A DNA stretch of 64,000 nt, taken from NCBI RefSeq assembly GCF_009664855.1, contig NZ_CP045928.1:4762443-4826442 (forward strand), given 5' to 3'. A program made the position numbers and the translations under genes. This stretch comes from Flavobacterium sp. SLB02 (lineage in GTDB: Bacteria; Bacteroidota; Bacteroidia; Flavobacteriales; Flavobacteriaceae). The notes below the pieces were generated by a model. The model did no database searches, had not been told where the DNA came from, and saw only the letters and a program-made list of their open reading frames with translations. This document shows, piece by piece, positions 17,689 to 27,351 of the stretch. Each line of letters begins with the position of its first letter. Within the stretch, counting starts at the first letter, position 1.

Positions 17689-19992
17689 ATGAATCAAGAT
17701 TATATAAAACCAGACAACTGGTCCATCATAGAAGAAGGATTTGATGCCGAAAGAGTAAAGTCGTCTGAAAGTCTTTTCAGTATCGGTAACGGTGCTATGG
17801 GACAACGCGCCAATTTTGAAGAAACCTATTCAGGTGAAACTTTCCAGGGAAGTTATATTGCCGGAATTTATTATCCGGATAAAACCAAAGTGGGATGGTG
17901 GAAAAATGGCTATCCAAAATATTTTGCAAAAGTATTAAACGCTCCAAACTGGATTGGAATTGACGTTCAAATCAATGAAGAAAATCTTGATTTAAATACT
18001 TGTACAGAGGTTAGAAACTTTCGTAGAGAATTGAATATGAAAGAAGGATGGTACAATCGTTCTTTTGAAGCAACTTTAAAAAACGGAACCGAAATCGCCG
18101 TAAACATTCGTCGTTTTCTTTCTTTAGATTTAGACGAAGCGGGAATTATCAAGTTTGATATTACTCCATTAAATAAAGATGCAAAAATTGTTTACAAACC
18201 ATACGTAGATGCTGGTGTAACCAATGAAGATGCCAACTGGGAAGAAAAATTCTGGGAGCCTCTTGAAGTAAAAAAAGGAACTAATGAAGCTTTTGTAACG
18301 GCTCAGACTTTTAAAACGCATTTTAAAGTTACTACTTTTATGCACAATACGATTTTAGCAAATGGTGAAAACATTCATGTTTCGCCTTCTACAATCGATT
18401 CAACATCAGATAAAGTTCAGTTTACTTACGGAACTATTATCGCAAAAGGGCAAACCTCATCTATCCAGAAAATTGGTGGATATACGGTTTCTTTAAACCA
18501 CGATAATACTTTGGCTGCAGCCGAAAAAGTAATTAAAAATGCTCTTAATTTAGGATACGATACTTTACTTCAAAACCAAATTGATGCCTGGGCAAAAATT
18601 TGGGAAATGTCGGACATTACCATTGATGGCGATGTAAAAGCACAACAAGGAATCCGTTTCAATATCTTTCAACTGAACCAAACTTATTTAGGAAAAGATT
18701 CTCGTTTGAATATTGGACCAAAAGGTTTCACAGGAGAAAAATACGGCGGATCTACTTATTGGGATACAGAGGCGTATTGTATTCCGTTTTATATGGCGAC
18801 CAAAGATCAGCAAGTTGCGAGAAACTTATTGACGTACCGTTTTAATCAATTAGACAAAGCGATCGAAAATGCTAAAGACAATTTAGGTTTCAAAAACGGA
18901 GCAGCATTGTACCCAATGGTTACCATGAATGGTGAAGAATGCCATAACGAATGGGAAATCACACACGAAGAAATTCATAGAAACGGAGCGATTGCTTTTG
19001 CAATTTTCAATTACAATCGTTTCACCGGAGATTACTCTTATATTCCTGAAAAAGGTTTAGAAGTTTTAATTGGAATTGCTCGTTTCTGGCACCAAAGAGC
19101 TTCTTTCTCTAAAGATAAAGATCAATACGTTATTCTGGGTGTTACAGGTCCAAACGAATATGAGAACAACATCAACAATAATTTCTATACCAATTATATT
19201 GCAAAATGGTGTATCGATTATACTGAGGAACAAATTAAAAAAGTGGCAGTAGAATATCCTGCAGACCACAAACGTATCTTAGAAAAAGTAAATCTTGCCG
19301 AGGCTGAAATTCTGGAATGGAAAAAAGTAGCCAATAATATGTACTTCCCAAAATCAGAGGAATTAGGGGTTTACTTACAACAAGATGGTTTCTTAGATAA
19401 AGATTTAGTTCCTGTAAAAGATTTGGATAGATCACAACGTCCAATCAACCAGAAATGGTCTTGGGATCGTGTTTTACGTTCGCCTTATATCAAACAAGCC
19501 GACGTTTTACAGTGTTTTTATTTCTTTGAAGATCATTTTTCTAAAGAAGAACTAAAACGCAATTTCGAATTTTACGAATCATTTACCGTTCATGAAAGTT
19601 CGCTTTCGCCTTGCGTACACTCTATTCAGGCTGCTCATTTAGACAAAATGGATATGGCTTATACTTTCTATTTAAGAACTTCTCGTCTTGATCTTGATGA
19701 TTATAACAAAGAAGTTGAAGAAGGTTGTCACATTACCTCAATGGCCGGAACATGGATGAGTATCGTGGAAGGTTTTGGCGGAATGAGAGTAAAAAATGAT
19801 CAGTTGCATTTTGCTCCAAAAATTCCAAAAGAATGGAAAGGTTACTCTTTTAAAATAAACTTTAGAAATCAAATTCTTAAAGTGTCTGTAAATCATAACG
19901 AAACTACTTTTACTGTAGATGGAGATCAAGATTTAACAATTGTAGTGAACGGAAATCCTGAAATTGCAAGTAAATTTGTACAAATTAATTAA
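17689..19992 (+). CDS. GH65 family phosphorylase, probable maltose phosphorylase
   Basis: A 767-residue cytoplasmic enzyme without signal peptide that splits maltose with phosphate into glucose and beta-glucose-1-phosphate. Family features are an N-terminal beta-sandwich (about 1-270), an (alpha/alpha)6 barrel with NGEECHNEWE at 414-423, and TGPNEYENN at 486-494, where Glu490 corresponds to the known general acid of the Lactobacillus enzyme. A C-terminal beta-domain follows. The length matches maltose phosphorylase (about 750). The neighbouring pgmB and starch genes favour maltose over trehalose or kojibiose, but specificity is not proven by sequence. Confidence 0.92.
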   Translation: MNQDYIKPDNWSIIEEGFDAERVKSSESLFSIGNGAMGQRANFEETYSGETFQGSYIAGIYYPDKTKVGWWKNGYPKYFAKVLNAPNWIGIDVQINEENLDLNTCTEVRNFRRELNMKEGWYNRSFEATLKNGTEIAVNIRRFLSLDLDEAGIIKFDITPLNKDAKIVYKPYVDAGVTNEDANWEEKFWEPLEVKKGTNEAFVTAQTFKTHFKVTTFMHNTILANGENIHVSPSTIDSTSDKVQFTYGTIIAKGQTSSIQKIGGYTVSLNHDNTLAAAEKVIKNALNLGYDTLLQNQIDAWAKIWEMSDITIDGDVKAQQGIRFNIFQLNQTYLGKDSRLNIGPKGFTGEKYGGSTYWDTEAYCIPFYMATKDQQVARNLLTYRFNQLDKAIENAKDNLGFKNGAALYPMVTMNGEECHNEWEITHEEIHRNGAIAFAIFNYNRFTGDYSYIPEKGLEVLIGIARFWHQRASFSKDKDQYVILGVTGPNEYENNINNNFYTNYIAKWCIDYTEEQIKKVAVEYPADHKRILEKVNLAEAEILEWKKVANNMYFPKSEELGVYLQQDGFLDKDLVPVKDLDRSQRPINQKWSWDRVLRSPYIKQADVLQCFYFFEDHFSKEELKRNFEFYESFTVHESSLSPCVHSIQAAHLDKMDMAYTFYLRTSRLDLDDYNKEVEEGCHITSMAGTWMSIVEGFGGMRVKNDQLHFAPKIPKEWKGYSFKINFRNQILKVSVNHNETTFTVDGDQDLTIVVNGNPEIASKFVQIN

Positions 19993-20018
19993 ATTACAAT
20001 ACTCTAAAACTAAAAAAC

Positions 20019-22133
20019 ATGAAAAACTTATTTTTCGCAAGTTTAATCTTGTTTGCTTTTAGCTCAATTGCAAAAGCACAACAATTAAAGTCACCCGAAG
20101 GCAAGTTCGTAATGGAATTTTCGCTTCAAAACGACGGAACTCCAACTTATAATCTGAAATACAAAAATAAAGAGGTTATCAAAACCAGTAAATTAGGTCT
20201 TGAACTAAAAGATGATAAAAAATCTTTATTGAATGATTTTACAGTTGTTGATTCTAAAACTTCCACTTTTGATGAAACCTGGAAACCTGTTTGGGGCGAA
20301 GTAGACAAAATCAGAAATCATTATAATGAATTGGCTGTAACTTTAAATCAAAAAGGAACAGACAGACAAATCGTAATTCGTTTCCGTTTATTCGATGACG
20401 GACTTGGATTTAGATATGAATTTCCAACTCAAAAAAACCTTACCTATTTCATCATCAAAGAAGAGAGATCTCAATTTGCTATGGCGGGCGACCACACTGC
20501 ATTTTGGATTCCGGGAGATTATGATACTCAGGAATACGATTATACAAAATCTAAATTATCAGAAATCAGAGGTTTATCTGAAAAAGCATATACAGCAAAT
20601 GTTTCGCAAAAATCTTTTTCACCAACAGGAGTTCAAACGGCTCTTATGATGAAAACAAATGATGGTTTATATATCAACTTACACGAAGCAGCTTTGATTA
20701 ATTATTCTTGTATGCACCTGAATCTTGATGATAAAAACATGACTTTTACTTCTTGGTTAACTCCAGATGCAAAAGGAGATAAAGGATACATGCAAGCACC
20801 AAGCCACTCACCTTGGAGAACGATTATGGTAAGCGATGACGCAAGAGAAATCTTAGCTTCAAAAATGACTTATAACTTAAATGATCCATCAAAAATTGAA
20901 AATACTTCATGGATTAAACCAGTAAAATACATTGGTGTTTGGTGGGAAATGATTACAGGAAAAAGCTCCTGGTCATACACAAACGATTTCCCAACGGTAC
21001 AATTGGGCGTTTCTGATTTCTCAAAAGCAAAACCAAACGGAACTCACGGAGCAAACAATGCAAACGTAAAAAAATACATTGATTTTGCTGCAGCAAATGG
21101 CTTCGACGCTGTTTTAGTAGAAGGTTGGAACGAAGGTTGGGAAGACTGGTTTGGTCACTCAAAAGACTATGTTTTTGATTTCGTAACACCTTATCCTGAT
21201 TTTGATGTAAAAGGTTTGCACGAATATGCAAAATCTAAAGGTGTAAAAATCATCATGCACCATGAAACTTCAGGTTCTGTTCGTAACTACGAGCGTCATA
21301 TGGATGCAGCTTATAAATTCATGAACGATAACGGATACGATGCTGTAAAAAGCGGTTATGTTGGAGATATTTTACCACGCGGTGAAAACCATTATAACCA
21401 ATGGATTGTAAACCACTACCAATATGCTATCGAAAAAGCAGCAGATTATAAAATTATGGTAAACGCTCACGAAGCAGTTCGTCCTACAGGAATTGCAAGA
21501 ACGTATCCTAACTTAATTGGAAACGAATCTGCAAGAGGAACAGAATATCAAGCTTTTGGAGGATCTAAACCAAACCACGTAACGGTTTTACCATTTACAC
21601 GTTTAATTGGTGGACCAATGGATTACACGCCTGGAATCTTCGAAATGGATATCAGCAAAATGAATCCTGACAACAAATCTCATGTAAACAGTACTATTGC
21701 AAACCAATTAGCATTATATGTTACGATGTACAGCCCATTGCAAATGGCAGCTGATACTCCGGAGAACTACAACCGTTTCCCGGATGCATTCCAATTCATC
21801 AAAGATGTAGCTGTAGACTGGTCAGAAAGTAAATATATCGAGGCTGAACCAGGGGATTTTATCACAGTTGCCCGTAAAGCAAAAGGAACAAACAACTGGT
21901 TCGTAGGAAACGTAAACGGAGAAACTGCCCGTACATCAAACATTGATTTTAGTTTCCTTGAAAAAGGTAAAAAATATACCGCTACAATTTATGCTGATGC
22001 AAAAGATGCGCATTACAAAACAAATCCGCAAGCTTACACGATCAAGAAAATTGCTGTAACAAACAAATCAAAATTATCACAGTTATCTGTCCCTGGCGGA
22101 GGTTATGCCATTAGCATTATCGAAACCAAATAA
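20019..22133 (+). CDS. susB: GH97 alpha-glucosidase, SusB-like
   Basis: A 704-residue periplasmic, calcium-dependent alpha-glucosidase releasing glucose from malto-oligosaccharides. The signal peptide ends at AKA (about residue 20). An N-terminal beta-super-sandwich (about 22-290) precedes a (beta/alpha)8 barrel, with WWEMITGKSSW, FDAVLVEGWNEGWEDWFGHS, IIMHHETSG, VNAHEAVRPTG and GNESARGTEY. The His and Glu residues in these stretches are those that define GH97. It starts 27 bases after the GH65 gene and ends before a strong terminator. Confidence 0.95.
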   Translation: MKNLFFASLILFAFSSIAKAQQLKSPEGKFVMEFSLQNDGTPTYNLKYKNKEVIKTSKLGLELKDDKKSLLNDFTVVDSKTSTFDETWKPVWGEVDKIRNHYNELAVTLNQKGTDRQIVIRFRLFDDGLGFRYEFPTQKNLTYFIIKEERSQFAMAGDHTAFWIPGDYDTQEYDYTKSKLSEIRGLSEKAYTANVSQKSFSPTGVQTALMMKTNDGLYINLHEAALINYSCMHLNLDDKNMTFTSWLTPDAKGDKGYMQAPSHSPWRTIMVSDDAREILASKMTYNLNDPSKIENTSWIKPVKYIGVWWEMITGKSSWSYTNDFPTVQLGVSDFSKAKPNGTHGANNANVKKYIDFAAANGFDAVLVEGWNEGWEDWFGHSKDYVFDFVTPYPDFDVKGLHEYAKSKGVKIIMHHETSGSVRNYERHMDAAYKFMNDNGYDAVKSGYVGDILPRGENHYNQWIVNHYQYAIEKAADYKIMVNAHEAVRPTGIARTYPNLIGNESARGTEYQAFGGSKPNHVTVLPFTRLIGGPMDYTPGIFEMDISKMNPDNKSHVNSTIANQLALYVTMYSPLQMAADTPENYNRFPDAFQFIKDVAVDWSESKYIEAEPGDFITVARKAKGTNNWFVGNVNGETARTSNIDFSFLEKGKKYTATIYADAKDAHYKTNPQAYTIKKIAVTNKSKLSQLSVPGGGYAISIIETK

Positions 22134-22140
22134 TTTTTTT

Positions 22141-22180
22141 AAAGACAAGTGATTTTCCCCAGGATTACTTGTCTTTTTTT
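22141..22180 (+). terminator. terminator after susB
   Basis: The stem AAAGACAAGT / ACTTGTCTTT with a 16-base loop is followed by a T-run. It begins 8 bases after the GH97 stop. Confidence 0.85.
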
Positions 22181-22196
22181 TAAAATTTAAATAATA

Positions 22197-22264
22197 CCTA
22201 ACAGGTCTTGGAGACCTGTTAGGAAACCTTACAATATCCTAACAGGTTTTTTAAACCTGTTAGG
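22197..22264. repeat. two tandem copies of the CCTAACAGG hairpin repeat
   Basis: Copy 1 (22197-22223) and copy 2 (22238-22264) are each perfect 12-bp inverted repeats, CCTAACAGGTCT/AGACCTGTTAGG and CCTAACAGGTTT/AAACCTGTTAGG, with 3-base loops. A third, slightly degraded copy lies at 62346-62372. They sit just upstream of the next GH13 gene. Confidence 0.85.
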
Positions 22265-22284
22265 TATTTAATATCCATTAGATT

Positions 22285-24159
22285 ATGAACATCCAAAAAA
22301 CAAGAATCCAAACAACCCATTTTCTCTACAAAATAATACTATTTGTTTTATTATTTTCTGCTTCCGCGAAAGCGCAAATCCAGAAAGTAGAGCCACCATT
22401 TTGGTACGCAGAAATGAAAAATCCGGAACTACAGATTATGTTCTACGGAAAAAACATTGCACAATATGAAGCTTCGGTTTCAAACAATGTGGTGATTAAA
22501 AATGTAGAGAAAACAGAAAATCCAAATTATCTTTTTGTTACCATCGATACACAAAACCTAAAGGCTTCGGAATTGGTTTTCTCTTTCAAAACCAAAAATA
22601 AAGTCGCTTTTACCCAGAAATATTCACTTAAAGAAAGAAGAGCAAATTCAGCAAACAGAAAAAGTTACGATGCGTCGGATATGATGTACCTGATTATGCC
22701 GGATCGTTTTGCTAACGAAAATCCTAAAAATGACAGCAATACAGCTTTAACAGAAAAAGGAAATCGTCAGGATCCAAGTGGTCGTCACGGTGGTGATATC
22801 GAAGGAATTATCAAAAACTTAGATTACATCTCCTCTTTAGGTGCAACTACAATCTGGAATACACCTTTATGCGAAGACAACGACAAACAACATTCGTATC
22901 ATACTTATGGGCAATCTGATGTTTACAAAATAGATCCTCGTTACGGAACCAATGAAGATTACGTACGTCTTGCGGCAGAAATGCACAAAAAAGACATGAA
23001 ACTGGTTATGGATTATGTGACCAATCACTGGGGAATTACGCATTGGATGATCAAAGATATGCCAACTAAAACCTGGTTCAATCAATTCGAAACTTTTACA
23101 CAAACACATCACCGTCGTGAAGTTATTACTGATATTCACGCCTCAAAAATAGATAAGGAAGTTTGTGTCGATGGATGGTTTGTACCTTCTATGCCAGATC
23201 TGAATTTAAGAAATCCTTTGGTAGCAAAATACTTAACTCAAAACGCGATTTGGTGGATTGAATATGCAGATCTTGACGGATTTAGAGTTGATACGTATAA
23301 TTATTCTGATCAAACGGCTATGGCAAATTGGGCAAAATCAATTACAGATGAATACCCGAACTTTAATATTGTGGGGGAAATCTGGATGCACAATCAGGCA
23401 AATTTAGCCTATTGGCAAAAAGACAGTAAAATTGGTGCAATCGAAAACTACAATTCGAATTTGCCAAGTGTAATGGACTTTACGCTACAAAGTCAGGTTA
23501 CATCTGCTTTCAACGAAAATGAACCAAGCTGGGACAATGGATTGATTAAATTCTATAATAATTTTGCAATGGATTTTTTATATCCAAACCCAAATAATAT
23601 TTTGGTTTTTGCCGAAAATCATGACACAGATCGTATGAATGATAAGTTTAAATACGATTTTCCAAAATACAAACTGGCCATGACTTTATTGGCTACAGTT
23701 CGTGGAATCCCACAATTGTACTATGGTTCAGAAATTGGAATGGGCGGAGACAAAAGCAAAGGCGATGCAGATATTCGTCAGGATTTCCCTGGTGGATGGG
23801 CTGGCGATAAAAACAACGCTCTTACCGCGGCAGGAAGAACAGCTGAACAAGCCAAATATTTCGATTTTACTTCGAAATTATTCAACTGGAGAAAAACAAA
23901 TGAAGCGGTTCATTTCGGGAAAATGACACACTATATTCCGGAAAACAATACGTATGTTTATTTCAGGTATACTGATGCTAAAACGGTAATGGTAGTTTTC
24001 AATAACAACGCTACAGTGCAAACGATCAAAACCAATCGTTTTAAAGAAAACATCAAAAATTTTAAATCAGGAAAAGATGTTATTTCAGGAAAAACATTCG
24101 ATTTAGCTACTGAAATTAGTTTAGAACCAAAATCGGCTATTGTTTTAGAATTGGAATAA
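22285..24159 (+). CDS. periplasmic GH13 neopullulanase/cyclomaltodextrinase-like enzyme (SusA-like)
   Basis: A 624-residue exported enzyme with signal peptide to about residue 30 (SASAKA). A beta-sandwich N-domain (about 31-115) is typical of cyclomaltodextrinases, and the GH13 barrel starts with MMYLIMPDRFANENP. Catalytic motifs are DYVTNH, GFRVD with nucleophile Asp336, VGEIW with acid/base Glu365, and AENHDTDR with Asp447. It hydrolyses alpha-1,4-glucans and cyclodextrins in the periplasm, the job of SusA in Bacteroides. The gene is separated from susB by a terminator and hairpin repeats, so it may have its own promoter. Confidence 0.93.
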   Translation: MNIQKTRIQTTHFLYKIILFVLLFSASAKAQIQKVEPPFWYAEMKNPELQIMFYGKNIAQYEASVSNNVVIKNVEKTENPNYLFVTIDTQNLKASELVFSFKTKNKVAFTQKYSLKERRANSANRKSYDASDMMYLIMPDRFANENPKNDSNTALTEKGNRQDPSGRHGGDIEGIIKNLDYISSLGATTIWNTPLCEDNDKQHSYHTYGQSDVYKIDPRYGTNEDYVRLAAEMHKKDMKLVMDYVTNHWGITHWMIKDMPTKTWFNQFETFTQTHHRREVITDIHASKIDKEVCVDGWFVPSMPDLNLRNPLVAKYLTQNAIWWIEYADLDGFRVDTYNYSDQTAMANWAKSITDEYPNFNIVGEIWMHNQANLAYWQKDSKIGAIENYNSNLPSVMDFTLQSQVTSAFNENEPSWDNGLIKFYNNFAMDFLYPNPNNILVFAENHDTDRMNDKFKYDFPKYKLAMTLLATVRGIPQLYYGSEIGMGGDKSKGDADIRQDFPGGWAGDKNNALTAAGRTAEQAKYFDFTSKLFNWRKTNEAVHFGKMTHYIPENNTYVYFRYTDAKTVMVVFNNNATVQTIKTNRFKENIKNFKSGKDVISGKTFDLATEISLEPKSAIVLELE

Positions 24160-24181
24160 GATACTAAGAGCAAAGGATTTT

Positions 24182-24309
24182 TAGCCACAGATTAAAAGAT
24201 TAACACAGATTTAAAAAAATCATTTTAATTTTTTAATCTGTGGCTATTATTTTTTCCGCCACGAATTCACGAATTTTATATAAAAGAATAATTCGTGAAT
24301 TCGTGGCGG
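24182..24309. repeat. two different dispersed palindromes in a 386-base gap
   Basis: The first is TAGCCACAGATTAAAA (24182-24197) with TTTTAATCTGTGGCTA (24231-24246), the 'CCACAGATTAAAAAG' family also at 26155-26221 and 27209-27264. The second is a perfect 20-bp inverted repeat, 24256-24275 with 24290-24309 (CCGCCACGAATTCACGAATT), followed by seven T, so it can also terminate the SusA-like transcript. The rest of the gap to 24545 is AT-rich without a gene. Confidence 0.85.
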
Positions 24310-24545
24310 ATTTTTTTATGCTATAGCTATGTTTAAATGATCTGTCATTTATTTTCCACTTTAATTAAAACAATAAAATATATGCTTCTATGTGTTTAAA
24401 TTCACACACAGAATTCATGGCGTAATTTATTTTCCTACAAATTATAAATACATGTTAAATTTAAAATAAACAAGAAAATCCATTTTCCTTTCTTTATCTT
24501 TAATATTCATTAATAATGGGCTACTCTGACTCAAAATAAGTTGCA

Positions 24546-26135
24546 ATGAATAACGACAATACTTCGAAAACACCTTTCGTTTGGGAAGGAGCAAATGTTT
24601 ACTTTTTGCTTACCGATCGCTTTTATAACGGAGACACTTCTAACGATTTAAATTTCAACCGAACCAAAACTCCCGGAAAATTACGTGGTTTTGAAGGCGG
24701 AGATCTTATCGGAATTATAAAAAAAATCGACGAAGGCTACTTTGACCAATTAGGAATAAATGTTATTTGGCTTACGCCGATTGTAGAGCAAATTCATGAT
24801 GGCGTTGATGAAGGGACCGGACTTAGTTATGGCTATCACGGTTATTGGGCAAGAGACTGGACATCTTTAGATCCTAACTTTGGGACCAAAGAAGATCTCG
24901 CCAATCTGGTCAAAAAAGCACACGCAAAAGGCATCCGAATAATGCTTGACGGCGTTATTAATCACACCGGACCCGTAACTCCTGAAGATCCTATGTGGCC
25001 GGAAGACTGGGTAAGAACCGGCGTTGTCTGCGATTACAAATCATTCGAAAATACTACAATGTGTACATTAGTAGATAATCTTCCGGATGTGAGAACCGAA
25101 AGTGATCAGGAAGTACCAATACCCTTTTTTTTAATCGAAAAATGGAACAAAGAAGGTCGATATGAAAAAGAAATTGCTTCAATTAATGAATTCTTCACAA
25201 GAACCAATTATCCCCGAACTCCTAAATATTACATCATAAAATGGCTGACTGATTATATAGTAGAATTCGGAATTGACGGTTATAGAGCCGATACCGTAAA
25301 ACATACTGAAGAAATTGTTTGGGTCGATTTTAAAAAAGAATGTGATTATGCATTCGAAACCTGGAAGAAAAACCATCCATCAGAAATATTAGATGAAAAT
25401 CCGTTTTATACCATTGCCGAAGTTTACGGTTATGAAATCAGCGCTGGACAAGATTATGATTTCGGCGATAGAAAAGTAAATTACTTTCAACATGGTTTTA
25501 ATTCCATGATCAATTTTGAATTTAAACTGGATGCTCAAAATGATTATGAAGCGATATTCTCGAAATATTCGGCCAAACTTCAAAATGAGTTAAAAGGATA
25601 TAGCGTTCTTAATTATGTTTCCTCGCACGATGATCCCGATCCTTTTGATGCGCATCGCAATCGAACTTTCGAATCCGGAACCAAACTATTGCTTTCTCCT
25701 GGAATTTCTCAGGTGTATTACGGTGATGAATTGGGTCGTTCCCTAGTTATTGAAGGCACAGAAGGCGATGCCACCTTACGATCTTTCATGAATTGGGATG
25801 ATATTCAAAACAATCCCGAAACACAAAAAACACTCTGGCATTGGCAGAAACTAGGACAATTCCGTAGAAACCATCCCGCAGTTGGCGCAGGAATACACAA
25901 CATGATTTCAGCAAAACCATATATATTTTCCAGAAGTTATACCAATGAAAATTATACCGATCAGGTTATAATTGGTCTAGATCTTGGCGTTGGTCTAAAA
26001 GAACTTCCCGTAGCATCTATTTTTCAGGATGGTACAAAACTAAGAGATACTTTTTCTGGCGAAGAAACAGAAGTTCAGGACGGAAAAGCATTTGTACATT
26101 CTGAATTCGGACTTGTTTTATTGGAAAAAATATAG
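24546..26135 (+). CDS. GH13 alpha-amylase family enzyme, probably cytoplasmic
   Basis: A 529-residue enzyme without a signal peptide. The barrel begins at GANVYFLLTDRFYNGDTSND. Motifs are DGVINH, GYRADT with nucleophile Asp249, IAEVYG with acid/base Glu292, and SSHDDPD with Asp362. The overall form resembles MalS-type amylases, but the lack of an export signal puts it in the cytosol, where it would trim maltodextrins too long for the GH65 phosphorylase. It is the last enzyme of the locus and is followed by dispersed repeats. It has 386 bases of upstream gap and may be transcribed separately. Confidence 0.9.
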   Translation: MNNDNTSKTPFVWEGANVYFLLTDRFYNGDTSNDLNFNRTKTPGKLRGFEGGDLIGIIKKIDEGYFDQLGINVIWLTPIVEQIHDGVDEGTGLSYGYHGYWARDWTSLDPNFGTKEDLANLVKKAHAKGIRIMLDGVINHTGPVTPEDPMWPEDWVRTGVVCDYKSFENTTMCTLVDNLPDVRTESDQEVPIPFFLIEKWNKEGRYEKEIASINEFFTRTNYPRTPKYYIIKWLTDYIVEFGIDGYRADTVKHTEEIVWVDFKKECDYAFETWKKNHPSEILDENPFYTIAEVYGYEISAGQDYDFGDRKVNYFQHGFNSMINFEFKLDAQNDYEAIFSKYSAKLQNELKGYSVLNYVSSHDDPDPFDAHRNRTFESGTKLLLSPGISQVYYGDELGRSLVIEGTEGDATLRSFMNWDDIQNNPETQKTLWHWQKLGQFRRNHPAVGAGIHNMISAKPYIFSRSYTNENYTDQVIIGLDLGVGLKELPVASIFQDGTKLRDTFSGEETEVQDGKAFVHSEFGLVLLEKI

Positions 26136-26138
26136 AAT

Positions 26139-26447
26139 TTAACCGCAAAGTATTTTAGCCACAGATTAAAAAGATTAAAAGGATTTTCAAATCTGTGCTA
26201 ATCTTTTTAATCTGTGGCTAACTTTTTTTTCTCTCGAAGATTCTGCAGATAAGGCAGACTAAAAAATCTATACCGATTATTTATAAATACATTCTAAAAA
26301 TTCTGCTCACCCGAGCGATAGCGAACAGGCGAAGCAATCTGCAAGATCTGCGTGAAACAAAAATCATTTTAATCCTATAATCTGTAGCTAACTTTTTATC
26401 TAATCCTTAGCGCACTTTGCGTAAAACTTTGCGACCTTTGCGGTTAA
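26139..26447. repeat. TTTGCG repeats in inverted pair enclosing other repeats, no gene
   Basis: TTAACCGCAAAG (26139-26150) and its inverse CTTTGCGGTTAA (26436-26447) bound a 309-base stretch. The right side carries a further CGCACTTTGCGTAAAACTTT stretch. Inside is a perfect 23-bp inverted repeat 26155-26177 / 26199-26221 of the CCACAGATTAAAAAG family, and fragments such as CTGCAGATAAGGCAGAC and GCAAGATCTGCGTG. The arrangement repeats that of the GxxExxY cassette at 46303-46845 but holds no coding sequence. Confidence 0.75.
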
Positions 26448-26466
26448 ACGGTTAAACTCTCAATAT

Positions 26467-27144
26467 ATGCTAAAAATAGCTCATCGCGGTGCCAAAGGAT
26501 ACGAGCCTGAGAATACACTAAAGTCTTTCCAAAAAGCATTAGACTTAAATGCTGATGGTATTGAACTTGATGTTCACCTTAGTTCTGACGGACATCTAAT
26601 AGTCATTCACGACGAAACGATTGAAAGAACAACCAACGGCAAAGGTTTAGTAAATACTTTTTCTTTATCTGAATTAAAAACATTTTTGATTGATGGAAAA
26701 TATCAAATCCCAACTTTAAAGGAAGTTTTTGATTTAGTAGACAAAAAATGCGTAATCAATATCGAGCTAAAAGGTATAGGAACTGCGGGTAAAGTTGTTA
26801 GTTTAATTGAAGAATACATTGCTGATAAAAACTGGAACTACGAAGATTTCATTGTTTCAAGTTTTGATTGGGGCTTATTACAGGAAACATCAAATCTAAA
26901 TTCAAATATTCCTATTGGAGTTTTAACAGAAGAAGATCTCGATAAAGCTCTGGCTTTCGCCGAATTAATAAAAGCACACTCCATTCATCCCGATTATCAG
27001 TTATTGAATGCTGAAAATGTAAAACAAATACAAGAAAAAGGTTTCCTTGTTTTACCCTGGACAGTAGACGACGAAGAGGACATTCAAAAAATAAAGAGTT
27101 ACCACGTAGACGGAATTATCAGTGATTTTCCGGACAAACTATAA
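26467..27144 (+). CDS. glycerophosphodiester phosphodiesterase
   Basis: A 225-residue GDPD-family enzyme cleaving glycerophosphodiesters to glycerol-3-phosphate and an alcohol. Motifs are AHRGAKGYEPENTL (catalytic His5 and the Arg, Glu, Asn cluster), DGIELDVHLSSDG (metal-binding Glu and Asp) and VIHDETIERTTNG (catalytic His). There is no signal peptide, so it acts in the cytosol, like UgpQ. Its start lies 20 bases after the TTTGCG repeat, and a perfect hairpin follows its stop. Confidence 0.92.
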   Translation: MLKIAHRGAKGYEPENTLKSFQKALDLNADGIELDVHLSSDGHLIVIHDETIERTTNGKGLVNTFSLSELKTFLIDGKYQIPTLKEVFDLVDKKCVINIELKGIGTAGKVVSLIEEYIADKNWNYEDFIVSSFDWGLLQETSNLNSNIPIGVLTEEDLDKALAFAELIKAHSIHPDYQLLNAENVKQIQEKGFLVLPWTVDDEEDIQKIKSYHVDGIISDFPDKL

Positions 27145-27159
27145 ACCAATTTCCAAGAA

Positions 27160-27190
27160 CCTTTGTCAAAGTTTAGAACTTTGACAAAGG
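27160..27190 (+). terminator. perfect 14-bp hairpin after GDPD gene
   Basis: CCTTTGTCAAAGTT (27160-27173) pairs perfectly with AACTTTGACAAAGG (27177-27190) around a 3-base loop, 15 bases after the stop. The T-run after it is weak (TCTTT), so it may be an RNA-stability or dispersed repeat element instead of a true terminator. Confidence 0.6.
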
Positions 27191-27208
27191 TCTTTCGAGA
27201 TGAAAAGA

Positions 27209-27264
27209 TGCCACAGATTAAAAAGATTTTTAAAAATCTGTGCTAATCCTTATAATCTGTGGCA
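27209..27264. repeat. CCACAGATTAAAAAG-family palindrome
   Basis: TGCCACAGATTA (27209-27220) is the inverse of TAATCTGTGGCA (27253-27264). AATTCGTGCAATTAGTGGCA-type repeat sequence follows and runs up to the start codon at 27352. It is the third copy of the family after 24182-24246 and 26155-26221. Confidence 0.8.
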
Positions 27265-27351
27265 AAAAATAATATAAACCATCAGATTTAAAATTTGCGC
27301 TAATTCGTGCAATTAGTGGCAAAAAAGAAATCAGTGGCAAAAAAAAGAAAT

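Noticed and set aside
23866..23877. Third copy of TTTTACTTCGAA as a regulatory site
   Set aside because: It lies inside the coding sequence of the SusA-like enzyme and is explained by codons; it shows that the 12-mer can arise by chance.
27307..27351. Upstream start for the flavoprotein (low-complexity AKKKSVAKK extension)
   Set aside because: The extension is translated dispersed repeat DNA; the family begins at the ATG at 27352.
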